From positions 62,654 to 126,653 of the forward strand of contig JAPPNJ010000104.1 in the NCBI GenBank assembly GCA_028818705.1: a stretch of DNA of 64,000 nt, read 5' to 3'. The DNA is from Candidatus Poribacteria bacterium. GTDB lineage: Bacteria > Poribacteria > WGA-4E > WGA-3G. Under the pieces are notes generated by a model, which saw only the letters and a list, made by a program, of their open reading frames with translations, was not told the DNA's origin and ran no database searches. The first letter of the stretch is position 1. Each line of letters starts with the position of its first letter. This document shows, one piece after another, positions 1 to 8,846 of the stretch. Made by a program: the position numbers and the translations under genes.

Positions 1-186
1 CAATTGTTGCGTATAATAACAATCAAAAAAATGCGTAAAATCTTTTTATAGTTTAGTTCCAGTCTCTTCAGATGTGTTTGTATAAAGGCAGGTTATTTCC
101 TTTACCTCACCAACCTGCAATTTGCAGAAATATTCAAATACAAGGCTAAAGGCACATCTCATGCGGGTTTTCAACATTCCCTAAGG

Positions 187-285
187 GTAGCAATACCACC
201 ACGCTCAAGCGAGAACGTATGCCTGGTGTTTCAGTTAGGTGGCAGTGGCGTACGCGTAGTAATACCACCACGCTCAAGCGAGAAC
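187..285. CRISPR. Two-repeat CRISPR-like remnant
   Basis: Two 30-bp direct repeats (187-216 and 256-285) differ at one position (C/T at repeat base 5) and flank a unique 39-bp segment (217-255). The repeat contains a short inverted repeat (CGCT-CA-AGCG) and ends in GAGAAC, as many CRISPR repeats do. I see no third copy one period upstream or downstream and no cas gene in the window. It may be a decayed or orphan mini-array, or an unrelated dispersed repeat. The rest of 1-435 shows no coding region I can support. Confidence 0.4.
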
Positions 286-435
286 TATACAGGTCAGACA
301 AGTTTCGCACAGGCTCTCAAAATTGATCTGAGGCAATTAATGCGCTATAAAGTTATGGTAAGTCAATTTTTATAAGTTGTCAAATAAAAAAAGAATAAAA
401 CCTATATCTAACTAAAAATTGGACGATATTTTTAG

Positions 436-882
436 GTGAAGAACAAATTATACCGACAAAAATTGCTGATTTTGCTTGAAAAGCGCATAGTGCTTTGGAA
501 TCTTATCCGATTTGTTGAAGATTTCGATGTCGCTGGTGGGTTAAAGAAACTCGCTGAGGTGATAGCGACACGCCAAGGTTTTGAGACCGAACGCGACAAT
601 CTGACGCCTGAATCCAGCAGAAAAGAGGTAGAGAGGATTCTGGGATGTTCCTCAAGGCAAGCGAACCGAGTTTTACAAAGGCTGAGGGGTGGGAAAATCG
701 CGCGTGTTCCTTGCCGTGAGCAAATTCTTGCACTTCTCGCCAATGGAGAAAAAAGAACACCGGAACTCACGGAGGTGATTCAAGGGCATCCAAAAGCAAT
801 AAATACAGAGCTTACGCGTCTTGTGGAGATCGGTGAAATTGTAAAGGTTCAACAGGGTGTTTATAGGCTTCCAGAACTTTAA
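436..882 (+). CDS. Small winged-helix DNA-binding-like protein
   Basis: This is a 148-residue basic protein beginning with GTG. Residues about 58-85 (SSRKEVERILGCSSRQANRV and onward) read as a helix-turn-helix, and residues about 95-145 (ILALLANGEKRTPELTEVIQ) read as a second winged-helix unit ending in a beta-wing (GEIVKVQQGVYRLPEL). I do not recognise a named family; the double-wHTH layout suggests a transcriptional regulator or a replication/mobile-element accessory protein. It stands alone, converging on the MscS gene 80 bp downstream. The call rests on the look of the helices and has not been tested by a profile search. Confidence 0.55.
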   Translation: MKNKLYRQKLLILLEKRIVLWNLIRFVEDFDVAGGLKKLAEVIATRQGFETERDNLTPESSRKEVERILGCSSRQANRVLQRLRGGKIARVPCREQILALLANGEKRTPELTEVIQGHPKAINTELTRLVEIGEIVKVQQGVYRLPEL

Positions 883-962
883 AATAAAATAGAAGCCGTT
901 GCCACTGTAGCGTTGGCGGGGATAACACGCCCCGAGCAAAACTCAATGCAATAGAAATCCTC

Positions 963-2147
963 CTACTTCTCGCCCTGCGCGCTTTCCTTCGGATAAAAAT
1001 GAACATCTCGTTGTGGGAATGGAATTGTAATACTGTATTCTTTAAATTTGTGCCAAATCATGAAATGAAGGTCGCTGGCAACATCAAAACGTTGAAAGGA
1101 ATCTGGAATCCACACCAATAGGTGAAAGTCTAAAGACGACTCGCCGAAACTCACAAAGCGAACGAAAGGAGCGGTAACGTTGCTGATGTTCGGAATTGGT
1201 TCTTTAATCACGCCGAGATGTTCATTTGCAGCATCAAGTAGCACTTTCTTGACAAGATCCACATCTGAACCATAAGACACACCTACATCAATCTGAAGTC
1301 GGTACAGATTACTCGCATGTGTGAGATTATGAACGGATTCTGTAATCAATTGAGAATTCGGAACAATAATCTCTTTCTCGTCAAGCGACACGATGACTGT
1401 TGAACGCAGGTTAATGCTACTGATTCTACCAAATACATTAACGTCCATAATTTCGACGAGGTCTCCGATTTTGATGGGACGTTCAAAGATCAGAATAAAC
1501 CCAGAAATCAGATTGGAGGCGATGTTTTGTAAGCCGATACCGATACCGATACTCAAACCACCGAAAATCAGTGCCAGACTCGTGAAGCTCACACCGATCG
1601 CACTCAAACTGATAAAAATACCGAGGAGAATAAAGGTAAAGTGAAGAAAACGGAGTAAGATAAACTGGGTGTGCTGCGCAATTTGAAAGGCATGTAGGAC
1701 TTGCTCCCGTAGCACCCATTGCACATATTTAGACAGAACGAACATCCCAAAAACAATCACGAACGCATAAAACAGACGGACTAAGGTTAAATTATGTTCA
1801 TTCGCATCTTCTGTCTCAGCATCGGGTAGCTGAAATAGCTCCGCGAGCGGATAATGAAAGAATTTACTCAAAATCCCCGTCCCGATACCAGCGAACCGTA
1901 ATCCTAAAATAGTCCCAACAATCATAACGATGAGGAATAGGAGTACCAGCAATCGACTTTCAACATTTTCTGTTATATTGAGTCGATTAAACAAGCGACG
2001 GAACCACCAGCGCAAAAGTCCGGCAAGTGCGAACGAAGCTGCTAATATAGCAATTAATAGAGCAAGTTGACCCATTTTTATCGGATCATCCAGCGTAATT
2101 ACAGGGGTCTCAAGTAAATCACGTAACTGTTGTATTAATTCTTCCAT
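963..2147 (-). CDS. MscS-family mechanosensitive channel (copy A)
   Basis: This 394-residue inner-membrane protein is a small-conductance mechanosensitive channel of the MscS family, which releases solutes on hypo-osmotic shock. Four or five hydrophobic helices occupy residues 1-185. The pore helix TM3 and upper beta domain are clear at about 195-265 (GLSIGIGIGLQNIASNLISG, then FERPIKIGDLVEI and IIVPNSQLI), followed by the alpha/beta C-terminal domain. It is a close paralogue of the gene at 10803-11975: both begin MEELIQ and share long identical runs. It lies downstream of an SLC12 cotransporter, from which it is separated by the degraded tail of another MscS gene. Export during osmotic stress is inferred from the family. 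Confidence 0.93.
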   Translation of the reverse strand: MEELIQQLRDLLETPVITLDDPIKMGQLALLIAILAASFALAGLLRWWFRRLFNRLNITENVESRLLVLLFLIVMIVGTILGLRFAGIGTGILSKFFHYPLAELFQLPDAETEDANEHNLTLVRLFYAFVIVFGMFVLSKYVQWVLREQVLHAFQIAQHTQFILLRFLHFTFILLGIFISLSAIGVSFTSLALIFGGLSIGIGIGLQNIASNLISGFILIFERPIKIGDLVEIMDVNVFGRISSINLRSTVIVSLDEKEIIVPNSQLITESVHNLTHASNLYRLQIDVGVSYGSDVDLVKKVLLDAANEHLGVIKEPIPNISNVTAPFVRFVSFGESSLDFHLLVWIPDSFQRFDVASDLHFMIWHKFKEYSITIPFPQRDVHFYPKESAQGEK

Positions 2148-2148
2148 C

Positions 2149-2279
2149 TTACGCTGTTCTTTCTCTTAGTGGTCCATCACGAAACTGAGTTGTCCACAGA
2201 TATTGTGCTGGTGCCGGTTCTTCACCTTGTGGTGATAACAAGGCTTCCCTTTCCACGTATAGAAACTCAAGGTTGTTCA
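2149..2279 (-). pseudogene. C-terminal remnant of a second MscS gene
   Basis: Minus-strand translation just after the SLC12 stop gives EFLYVEREALLSPQGEEP and further residues up to a TAA two bases before the copy A MscS start. This aligns with the last ~30 residues of the intact MscS gene at 11982-12884 (EFAYVKREALLSPHGEQL). No start and no upstream body remain. It is the scar of a deletion that removed two MscS genes from this copy of the cluster; the intact arrangement is preserved at 11982-13777. Confidence 0.8.
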
Positions 2280-4541
2280 CTAATCAATTGAAATCTGTTC
2301 AACCGCATGGACGAATAGGACATCATTAGCTGCCGCGTAGGAACGCAATGTTTGTGCAAAATCAGCGGAATCCAAATCTTCCGCTGTTAATCCCGCAATG
2401 ACTAGATCTGCTTGAGAAGATCGTAGTCCTATTTCTTCTTCCAGAGTTTCTGTGCTGTCGTAAGGTACAGAAGACACTTTCTGCATTGAAATCGGCAATC
2501 TTCCTTCTTGCATCAACGTTGAAAGTTCATCTGCCTCTCGTTCAGCATTCCTTCGCTCGGAACAAGCGAAAAGCCGAATTTCGGCACGTTTCCATTCCGG
2601 ATGTCCAACAATTATGTACGCCAGCAGTAGCATCAAAGGGGCATTTTTCAAATTCTCTTCTGTTACCCATACATGGATTGAGGAACGATAGCCGAAGCGG
2701 TACTCCCTTGACCGAAGGATTAAGACGTTGTACATTAAGCTTGATGCCAGACGCGCCCCTTCTCCAACTTCTATGAGTTCGTCAGGATTCTCATCCTTAA
2801 ACTCAAGGAGAAGACAGTTATTCGGTAAACCAGAAATTCCTGGCATCTGTAGAATTTGTGCCATGGCAAGTCGAAATGTTGGACAGATTACGGAATCTAC
2901 AAATATACCTGCTCTACTGATTTCCGTTCGCTGGATCAATCCATCCACTTGTGTTTGTGCATCACTTTCACTCGTAAATGAGAAATCAGTTTCGACGAAT
3001 TGGATGAAGTGCCCGAATCCATGTCGGTGACAGATCCACCGCAGCAAGTCAAAATGCCCAAGCCGTCGTGCCCCGAAGCGAGTCATCGCAACAATTGAGG
3101 GACGCCATCCGCCTTCAGATGTCATGACCCGACTTTTCTGTAAAGTCGTCTGCAACCATCGTGTTAACTGAAACATTGTACCTTGAAAAATCGCTGTCAA
3201 ATCTCGCTGATCGCGTCCGCTGTGCCGAAACCCAAGATACGCTGCCACCATGAGTCCAACTGAAATGAATGAATACAGCAGACTTATTTGTACCATCATC
3301 AAACCGCACATGGCAGCACCCAACAGGGACACGTACCACCGTGAATGAAATGTAGGGCGATAAGACGGATTGCCAGCAAAGTGCTCAAGAAAGGAAACGA
3401 TACACAACGCTCCGTACATAACCATAAAAAACATGCTAAGGATCTGGGCAATAAAATCCACACCGCCTATCACGACGAACACTATCGCAATCGCACCCGA
3501 TACACACGTCGCATACACAGGTTCTTGATTTTTGCCTATGCCTTTCTCCATTAGCCGATTCAACTGAGGAATTGGCAGGACGTTATCGCGGGCAAGTGCT
3601 TGCAGTGTTCTGGGTGCTACCAAGATTGAACCGAGGGCAGAAGATAGCGCAGCCGCTCCTAAGCCAATGTAAATAGCAGGGCCCCAGAGAGATATCTTTG
3701 CCATTATAAACTGATCCACCGCAAGTTCTGCCGGAGTAGCGCTCTGACACAACTTAAACGCAGTAATGGTGTATATGAGCATACCTGCCAGGGTTGCACC
3801 AATCGTACCCAACGGTATACTCTTCTGTGGGTTTTTCAGGTCTCCAGAAAGCCCTAAGCCCGCAATCATCCCTGTGAAGGCAGGAAAACAGGTCGCGAAA
3901 ACCGTTCCAAAATTATCGCCGCTTTCGATACGCGCAGTAAGATTCAAGCCGTCAGGTCGTATGGATTCAGGGCCTTCTCCCAGGAAGAAAGCTGCTAATG
4001 ACGCACCCAGGACCACGCTGACCCCCCATAATACTGACATTCCCACATTTGCTCCTTTAGTCAGCATGATGACGATAAGCAAAATAGTTCCAGGGACGCT
4101 CAACCAACGAGGGTCAAGCTGGAATTCATAAGTGTCCGCGATCCATGCATAGACAGGACCAAAGGCTTCAGCAAATGCTACCATATAAAAAGCAACTGAG
4201 ATCGCTTGGGAAAGATACAGCGCAAGTCCGATGGCACCCCCAATACTTGTTCCAAAAGAACGGCTAACAATGTAATAGGCACCCCCTCCCGCTACACGAC
4301 GGTTCGTGGCAATTTCGGACACTGCCAAGACTGTAGGGATCGTCACTAAATGCCCAAGGATGATAATGACGAGGCTGCCCCACAGTCCAACGTTCGCAAC
4401 AGCATACCCGAATCGTAAGAAGAGAATCGCACCGAGAATCGTCGTGATTGACGTAAGAAACACAGGCGCGGTACCAAAACCCAGCCCTTGTGGGGAACCC
4501 GTCATTTTGGATCCGGATCGTTGTCCTGGCTTTGAAAACAT
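2280..4541 (-). CDS. SLC12-type cation-chloride cotransporter (copy A, intact)
   Basis: A 753-residue transporter of the amino acid-polyamine-cation superfamily, closest to the Na-K-Cl/K-Cl cotransporter group. About twelve membrane helices span residues 20-440, with the TM1 signature (TILGAILFLRFGYAVANVG) near 33-51, the conserved TNRRVAGGGAYYIVSRSFG near 78-96, and FPAFTGMIAGLGLSGDLKNP near 220-240. A cytosolic ~270-residue C-terminal domain follows, as in eukaryotic SLC12 proteins. AAAGGAAA precedes the ATG by about 7 bases. Its near-duplicate at 13824-16106 is broken by an amber codon, so this is probably the working copy. Coupled ion transport is family knowledge; the exact ions cannot be read from the sequence. 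Confidence 0.9.
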   Translation of the reverse strand: MFSKPGQRSGSKMTGSPQGLGFGTAPVFLTSITTILGAILFLRFGYAVANVGLWGSLVIIILGHLVTIPTVLAVSEIATNRRVAGGGAYYIVSRSFGTSIGGAIGLALYLSQAISVAFYMVAFAEAFGPVYAWIADTYEFQLDPRWLSVPGTILLIVIMLTKGANVGMSVLWGVSVVLGASLAAFFLGEGPESIRPDGLNLTARIESGDNFGTVFATCFPAFTGMIAGLGLSGDLKNPQKSIPLGTIGATLAGMLIYTITAFKLCQSATPAELAVDQFIMAKISLWGPAIYIGLGAAALSSALGSILVAPRTLQALARDNVLPIPQLNRLMEKGIGKNQEPVYATCVSGAIAIVFVVIGGVDFIAQILSMFFMVMYGALCIVSFLEHFAGNPSYRPTFHSRWYVSLLGAAMCGLMMVQISLLYSFISVGLMVAAYLGFRHSGRDQRDLTAIFQGTMFQLTRWLQTTLQKSRVMTSEGGWRPSIVAMTRFGARRLGHFDLLRWICHRHGFGHFIQFVETDFSFTSESDAQTQVDGLIQRTEISRAGIFVDSVICPTFRLAMAQILQMPGISGLPNNCLLLEFKDENPDELIEVGEGARLASSLMYNVLILRSREYRFGYRSSIHVWVTEENLKNAPLMLLLAYIIVGHPEWKRAEIRLFACSERRNAEREADELSTLMQEGRLPISMQKVSSVPYDSTETLEEEIGLRSSQADLVIAGLTAEDLDSADFAQTLRSYAAANDVLFVHAVEQISID

Positions 4542-4637
4542 TGATAGTTTCCTTTGGTTTGAAGTAGGCGACCTTCGGGGTCAAGGGTTTCAGGTGAATG
4601 CCCAACTTTTTGGACATAGTTACAATCCTACTGGGTT

Positions 4638-4919
4638 CTATGTCGCTTCTGTCGTATCCTCTGTAGTATCTTCTTCACCTACAGAGGCTTCTTGCTGTTT
4701 ATCCATAGGCGGCTGCACACCTTCCTTAATACTATCAAGGGTCTGCTGGGCAAGTGCTACAGTCTGGTTCTTCGCGTCAATGGAGGTCTTACGAATCTTC
4801 TTTCGCATTTCCTCGCCTGAACTTGGTGCATAGAGCAGACCGAGCACTGCACCTGCCGTAAGGCCCGCGAAAAAGGCAACTATCATTCCCAAGCCGTTGT
4901 TCTGTTCATTATCGCTCAT
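4638..4919 (-). CDS. YtxH-domain membrane protein
   Basis: A 93-residue protein with one N-terminal membrane helix (residues 10-28, GMIVAFFAGLTAGAVLGLLYAP cut by a proline) followed by the typical YtxH segment APSSGEEMRKKIRK and an amphipathic helix ending in an acidic Thr-rich tail. YtxH proteins are small stress-linked envelope proteins of unclear mechanism. Start chosen from GGAG seven bases upstream; a TATAAT box sits just before that. It lies between the DUF948 protein and the SLC12 gene, all on the same strand. Confidence 0.8.
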   Translation of the reverse strand: MSDNEQNNGLGMIVAFFAGLTAGAVLGLLYAPSSGEEMRKKIRKTSIDAKNQTVALAQQTLDSIKEGVQPPMDKQQEASVGEEDTTEDTTEAT

Positions 4920-5003
4920 TTTTTCTCCTTTTTATAGCATTATAGTCCCGAGCGGACTAAATAATGGATTTTTTTCGTTACTTATAACTTGTAAGATACT
5001 TTT

Positions 5004-5018
5004 GGTGCTGGCAGCACC
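5004..5018. repeat. Short hairpin between DUF948 and YtxH genes
   Basis: GGTGCT-GGC-AGCACC forms a 6-bp stem with a 3-base loop. Neither strand has a convincing T-tract after it, so it is a weak terminator candidate at best, or an mRNA-stabilising hairpin after the DUF948 gene. Confidence 0.3.
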
Positions 5019-5040
5019 TTCTTCTGGTAAAAGATTCCGA

Positions 5041-5556
5041 TCAGTTTGATTTTCTGGAAGCAAAACTACGCCAACCTGCCTTGATTCCGTACCCCCAACT
5101 TACGATGTTTGCCAGTAATTTTGAAAGTTGATTTCGGAAAAAGGCGACTTGTTCGAGCGTCTCTTGAGAAAATCCACTCACTTTTCGGACCAGTTCACCA
5201 AGTTTTTGAGTGCTGCGGTTCAAGGCAGCACTTGTTTCTTGGATGTTATGCACAGTATGTCGAATTTCAGATTCACTCATACGTTGCCAAGACGATGCCA
5301 ACGCGCTTAGGTTTTGTAACAGTGTCGGGAGTGCCTTGTTCATTTCTTTCACCATCTTATTCACATCCCCAATCAGTTCGCTGACTTCTTGGCTGACTAT
5401 GTTTTCTATGGAATTTAATGTGTCTTGTATACTATTGAGCGATTTTCGGAGACCGTGAAGGGCAGTACACAGATAACCTATGAGTACTACCAATCCGATT
5501 AGGAATATACCGAGACTAAGCTTCCAAAAGTGTGAAGCAAGTAAAGCCCAATCCAT
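5041..5556 (-). CDS. DUF948-like membrane-anchored coiled-coil protein
   Basis: 171 residues with a single N-terminal membrane helix (about 12-32, KLSLGIFLIGLVVLIGYL) followed by long amphipathic heptads (35-145) of the SLNSIQDTLNSIENIVSQEV type. This matches the DUF948 pattern, a methyl-accepting-chemotaxis-like coiled coil of unknown role that often sits beside YtxH proteins, as it does here. GAGGAGATG lies just before the ATG. The 230-bp gap upstream to the next gene holds no other feature that I can support. Confidence 0.7.
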   Translation of the reverse strand: MDWALLASHFWKLSLGIFLIGLVVLIGYLCTALHGLRKSLNSIQDTLNSIENIVSQEVSELIGDVNKMVKEMNKALPTLLQNLSALASSWQRMSESEIRHTVHNIQETSAALNRSTQKLGELVRKVSGFSQETLEQVAFFRNQLSKLLANIVSWGYGIKAGWRSFASRKSN

Positions 5557-5790
5557 AGTTCATCTCCTCAACTCTGGAGCTATTTTCTAAGAATTTATTC
5601 TCTAAAAGCTGACTACGAAGTTTAAGCGGCAATGCAACTGGCACATCACCGCCTAAACCACAAGCAGGATAATAGATACCCTTATTCCCAAGGAGGTGGG
5701 AATTTCTCTGCACAATTTACTTTTCGACAGTATTGATCAAATAATGTTATTTCCAACTTTGTGCCTGCTTATTTTTTGTCTTCACCATTA

Positions 5791-6981
5791 TTAGAAGATC
5801 CGGTAGTTGAGTAAAGCAGTAAAACTGGTGGAGATGTCTTCATTAGGTACTATTTCAATCTGTTCGGTTACCACCAGGTTGATGTTATTTTCAATGTAGT
5901 AGATGAACGAGGCCCCGAATGAGTGGCTATTTTCTGTATTTCCCACTTCCGGCTTATCTAACCGAAACAGATGTCGGAGGCGAAGGTCAATACGGTTGGA
6001 CAACTCGTAGGAAATATCGCTTGATAATGACATTGAGAATGCCCTTCCCAAGTTATTAAAGGGTGTATTGATTGAAAGCCTCTCACTGATCTGCCATTGC
6101 CATGCTATCGGACGCGCATAACTTACGGTCACATCAAGGTTCCCAATTGGACGCTCTTGGTCGGTATAAGGCGTGGTAATATCGAATTTGGAACCAACCG
6201 TCACGTCCCAACCATAGAATCTATCTGCTATCTCCTCACGTTCAAGAATCTCTTCAGTTCGAAGAACCCCGATTGCACTGAGAGTACTTTCTTTCAGAAG
6301 ACCTGATTCAGTCAGGATCGCTTCCATGTCTTTATACCACTCTTTTTGGTAGGTCTCGCCGAACTTGTCTTTATATTCATCTTCGCGTTGGATAATTTGA
6401 CTCAACTCAAGAATTGCGTCCTTGGGTAGATGGTCGCTCAACTCACCCTCTTTAATGAGAAATGCTTCAATGCGAACGGCTTTTGCTAACGCAGTGGCGT
6501 TAATAAATCGTCCATACCCCACCCCAAGTGTCACGGCAGAAGTTGGTCGGTCGTATGCCTTGCTCATATCTGAAGTAGCACGGAGAGAACCGAAACTATC
6601 TCTAAGAAATGGATTGTTTTCCATCAGGTACTTTTTGACCCCGACATCTCCATTTATTTGGTAATTTGTATTATACGCATCGGTCTCTATGTTTCTATCC
6701 ACCAAGCTCGACCCGATAATGTCAATCGAATAGCCAAATGGCAAGGAATCGTAAAACCTTTTGTAAATACCGCCAATGTTTCCTTTGCTGGTTGTCGCAT
6801 TCGATCCCACTGTTGCATGGTTCAAGGCAAAATCGATGAGTAACCGGTCCGCAGTACTGACTGGCACTTGATAATCGGTAACGGATACTTCTTGGGCAGA
6901 AATATTACTTGTAACGAGAGTTATTCCGCCAAATAATAGGAGTGATACTCCCAAGAGGGTATAAACACATTTCTTTAACAT
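5791..6981 (-). CDS. Predicted outer-membrane beta-barrel protein behind a sigma-54 promoter
   Basis: 396 residues with a Sec signal peptide (KKCVYTLLGVSLLLFGGITL, cleavage probable after ISA near residue 29). The mature part alternates short amphipathic strands and turns, densest in the last 130 residues (LDVTVSYARPIAWQWQISER, DISYELSNRIDLRLRHLFRL), and ends in NYRIF with a terminal Phe, the classic outer-membrane assembly signal. I cannot assign a named family. A strong SD (GGAAATG) precedes the ATG. Its upstream region carries a perfect -24/-12 element at 7103-7118, so expression is probably sigma-54-dependent and activator-driven. The activator encoded next door (7669-8766) is the obvious candidate. 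Confidence 0.7.
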   Translation of the reverse strand: MLKKCVYTLLGVSLLLFGGITLVTSNISAQEVSVTDYQVPVSTADRLLIDFALNHATVGSNATTSKGNIGGIYKRFYDSLPFGYSIDIIGSSLVDRNIETDAYNTNYQINGDVGVKKYLMENNPFLRDSFGSLRATSDMSKAYDRPTSAVTLGVGYGRFINATALAKAVRIEAFLIKEGELSDHLPKDAILELSQIIQREDEYKDKFGETYQKEWYKDMEAILTESGLLKESTLSAIGVLRTEEILEREEIADRFYGWDVTVGSKFDITTPYTDQERPIGNLDVTVSYARPIAWQWQISERLSINTPFNNLGRAFSMSLSSDISYELSNRIDLRLRHLFRLDKPEVGNTENSHSFGASFIYYIENNINLVVTEQIEIVPNEDISTSFTALLNYRIF

Positions 6982-7102
6982 GATACATTTCCTTTTTTAA
7001 GTGTTGCAGCAGTCGATCAACTGCCAACAGTAATTTAATACAAGAATAATATCCGTGATACATTCACTGCGAAGCCAAGGGGGCGTGTCACACTACAATC
7101 TA

Positions 7103-7118
7103 TGCAAAAACTGTGCCA
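7103..7118 (-). promoter_or_regulatory. Sigma-54 (-24/-12) promoter
   Basis: The minus strand reads TGGCACAGTTTTTGCA: TGGCAC, five bases, TTGCA, with the GG and GC dinucleotides exactly ten bases apart as the RpoN consensus requires. Initiation about 12 bases downstream (near 7092) would give a leader of about 110 nt before the barrel gene at 6981. Confidence 0.8.
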
Positions 7119-7668
7119 CTCCTCACTTTTACTCGGGATGCATATCGTTTAACCCAAGCCACATCGGGGTTCTGCGTCATATTAATCCCAGACCTGATAG
7201 ATTTTCCGCTTTTGCCGGTTTGAAAAAAAACAGAAAATTTTTACTATTACAAAATTTTTTCGTTTTCACAAAAAATTTTATTGCCAAAATTCAGATAGGT
7301 TACAAAAAATTGGGTCTTCAGGTTGCTTGATTGATAGGATAGATGCAGACGGTTTCCCCGGAGGACTACGCCCTTAAAAAGGATTTAAGAAGACTTGGAA
7401 GCACGCTTCACCATTAATGCCACATTCAGAGGTGGACATCCCACGACGCAATGGGACACACTTCACTGGATCCCTGCTATTGTGAGGCATACCAGCGTGA
7501 AATGATCGGAAAAGTAATTCTAAAGCCTGAATGGAATTGTGGGGTCAAACAGTAAGGGGTGTTCCGTTAGTAACATACACTATGGTGGAGGGAGTCGGTT
7601 AATTATAACAAGGCAGGAGTACTGGAGGGTTTGTAATGCTACTGAGAATAGTTCACTATAATATGATT
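7119..7668. other. Non-coding gap upstream of the sigma-54 promoter
   Basis: About 550 bp between the promoter and the activator gene. It is AT-rich around 7215-7300, with runs of A and T that could be bent DNA. Enhancer sites for the activator would be expected here, but I could not single out a convincing paired inverted repeat. I see no supported gene. Confidence 0.4.
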
Positions 7669-8766
7669 TTACTCCATCTTAAGCATTTTTTTCGCATATC
7701 CACAATACTTATCCAAAGTCGGCACAGATATCTTGAGATGTTTCGCTATATCTTTCTTCGATCGCTGCTGGACTTCTGACACATATCTCATCAGACTAAT
7801 GTGAGCGGTAATTTCTGGTATTGTTCCTTTCCAAATCAGTGTCCATAATCCGTCTTTAATGTTTTCAACGAGCGTGGGTGAAGTTTCCTCAGATGTTTGT
7901 GAATATCCTGTTACTACGGCGTTTGAATTGTCCGACACTGTCGGGATCATATCTGAAGTTTCCTCAGATGTGTCTAAGTTTTCTACAACCAATTTTACTA
8001 CCTCTTCTCCCAGTTTTTCGTCTTCGGTCAAGATAATAGCAGCCTCTATGACGTTTCTAAGTTCACGGACATTACCAGGCCAATCAGCATTTTGAAGATA
8101 AGCGAGTGCTTCAGATGTTACGCGGGTCACTGATTTGTTATGCTCTTCGCTAAGTTCGGCGACAAAATTTTGCACCAAAGGAGGAATATCTGACCGTCGA
8201 TTACGAAGCGGCGGAATCTGAATGCGAAAAAGATTCAGTCGATAATAGAGATCCTCTCTAAACCTTTTCTCATTAACAGCAGTTTTTAGGTTGATGTTTG
8301 TCGCGGCTATCAATCGGACATCCACTTTGATAACCTGTTCTCCACCGACCGGAGTAAATTCTTTATCTTCTAACACGCGGAGCAGCTTCACCTGTGCTTC
8401 AAAAGGCATTTCACCCACTTCATCAAGGAACAAGGTCCCCCCATTGGCTTGCTCAAATATACCGCGATGCTGACGGATAGCAGTTGTAAAAGCTCCTTTT
8501 TCGTGGCCGAAGAGTTCGCTTTGAATGAGTTCTTTGGAGAATGCGCCACAATTGATTTCTTTGAATGGCCCCTTTCTTCTTGGACTATTGTCATGAATCG
8601 CTTGTGCAATGACTTCTTTACCAACACCTGTTTCACCTGTGATGAGAACAGTCGCTTTTGTAGATGCAACTCGACGTGCATATTCAAAGACTGCTTGCAT
8701 TTGTGCGGATTCACTAACGATATGTCTGGTAACGTTATATTCCGCGAATCTGGTTTTCTCATCCAT
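7669..8766 (-). CDS. Sigma-54 interaction-domain AAA+ activator with altered GAFTGA loop
   Basis: From the ATG at 8766 (SD GAGGG, seven bases upstream) this is 365 residues. It lacks a receiver or GAF domain and starts almost directly with the AAA+ sigma-54 activator domain: Walker A GETGVGKE (44-51), GTLFLDEVGEM Walker B (110-120), and the R-rich sensor segment LRNRRSDIPPL. The L1 loop that touches sigma-54 reads GAFTTA (91-96) instead of GAFTGA. The C-terminus ends in an HTH (KKDIAKHLKISVPTLDKY, about 337-355) that is not the usual Fis type. It is the third gene of a minus-strand operon and sits directly before a sigma-54 promoter. An upstream GTG at 8802 is in frame but has no SD. Confidence 0.85.
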   Translation of the reverse strand: MDEKTRFAEYNVTRHIVSESAQMQAVFEYARRVASTKATVLITGETGVGKEVIAQAIHDNSPRRKGPFKEINCGAFSKELIQSELFGHEKGAFTTAIRQHRGIFEQANGGTLFLDEVGEMPFEAQVKLLRVLEDKEFTPVGGEQVIKVDVRLIAATNINLKTAVNEKRFREDLYYRLNLFRIQIPPLRNRRSDIPPLVQNFVAELSEEHNKSVTRVTSEALAYLQNADWPGNVRELRNVIEAAIILTEDEKLGEEVVKLVVENLDTSEETSDMIPTVSDNSNAVVTGYSQTSEETSPTLVENIKDGLWTLIWKGTIPEITAHISLMRYVSEVQQRSKKDIAKHLKISVPTLDKYCGYAKKMLKME

Positions 8767-8846
8767 TATATTTCCCTCTGCCTCCAGTCGATCTCTTAGC
8801 ACCTACAGTTGCAGCAGTCTGTCGTCTGCCAGATATGTAAGTGAAT

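Noticed and set aside
7055..7330. Open frame over the sigma-54 promoter
   Set aside because: It runs across the promoter into an A/T-run region, has no SD and no recognisable protein pattern.
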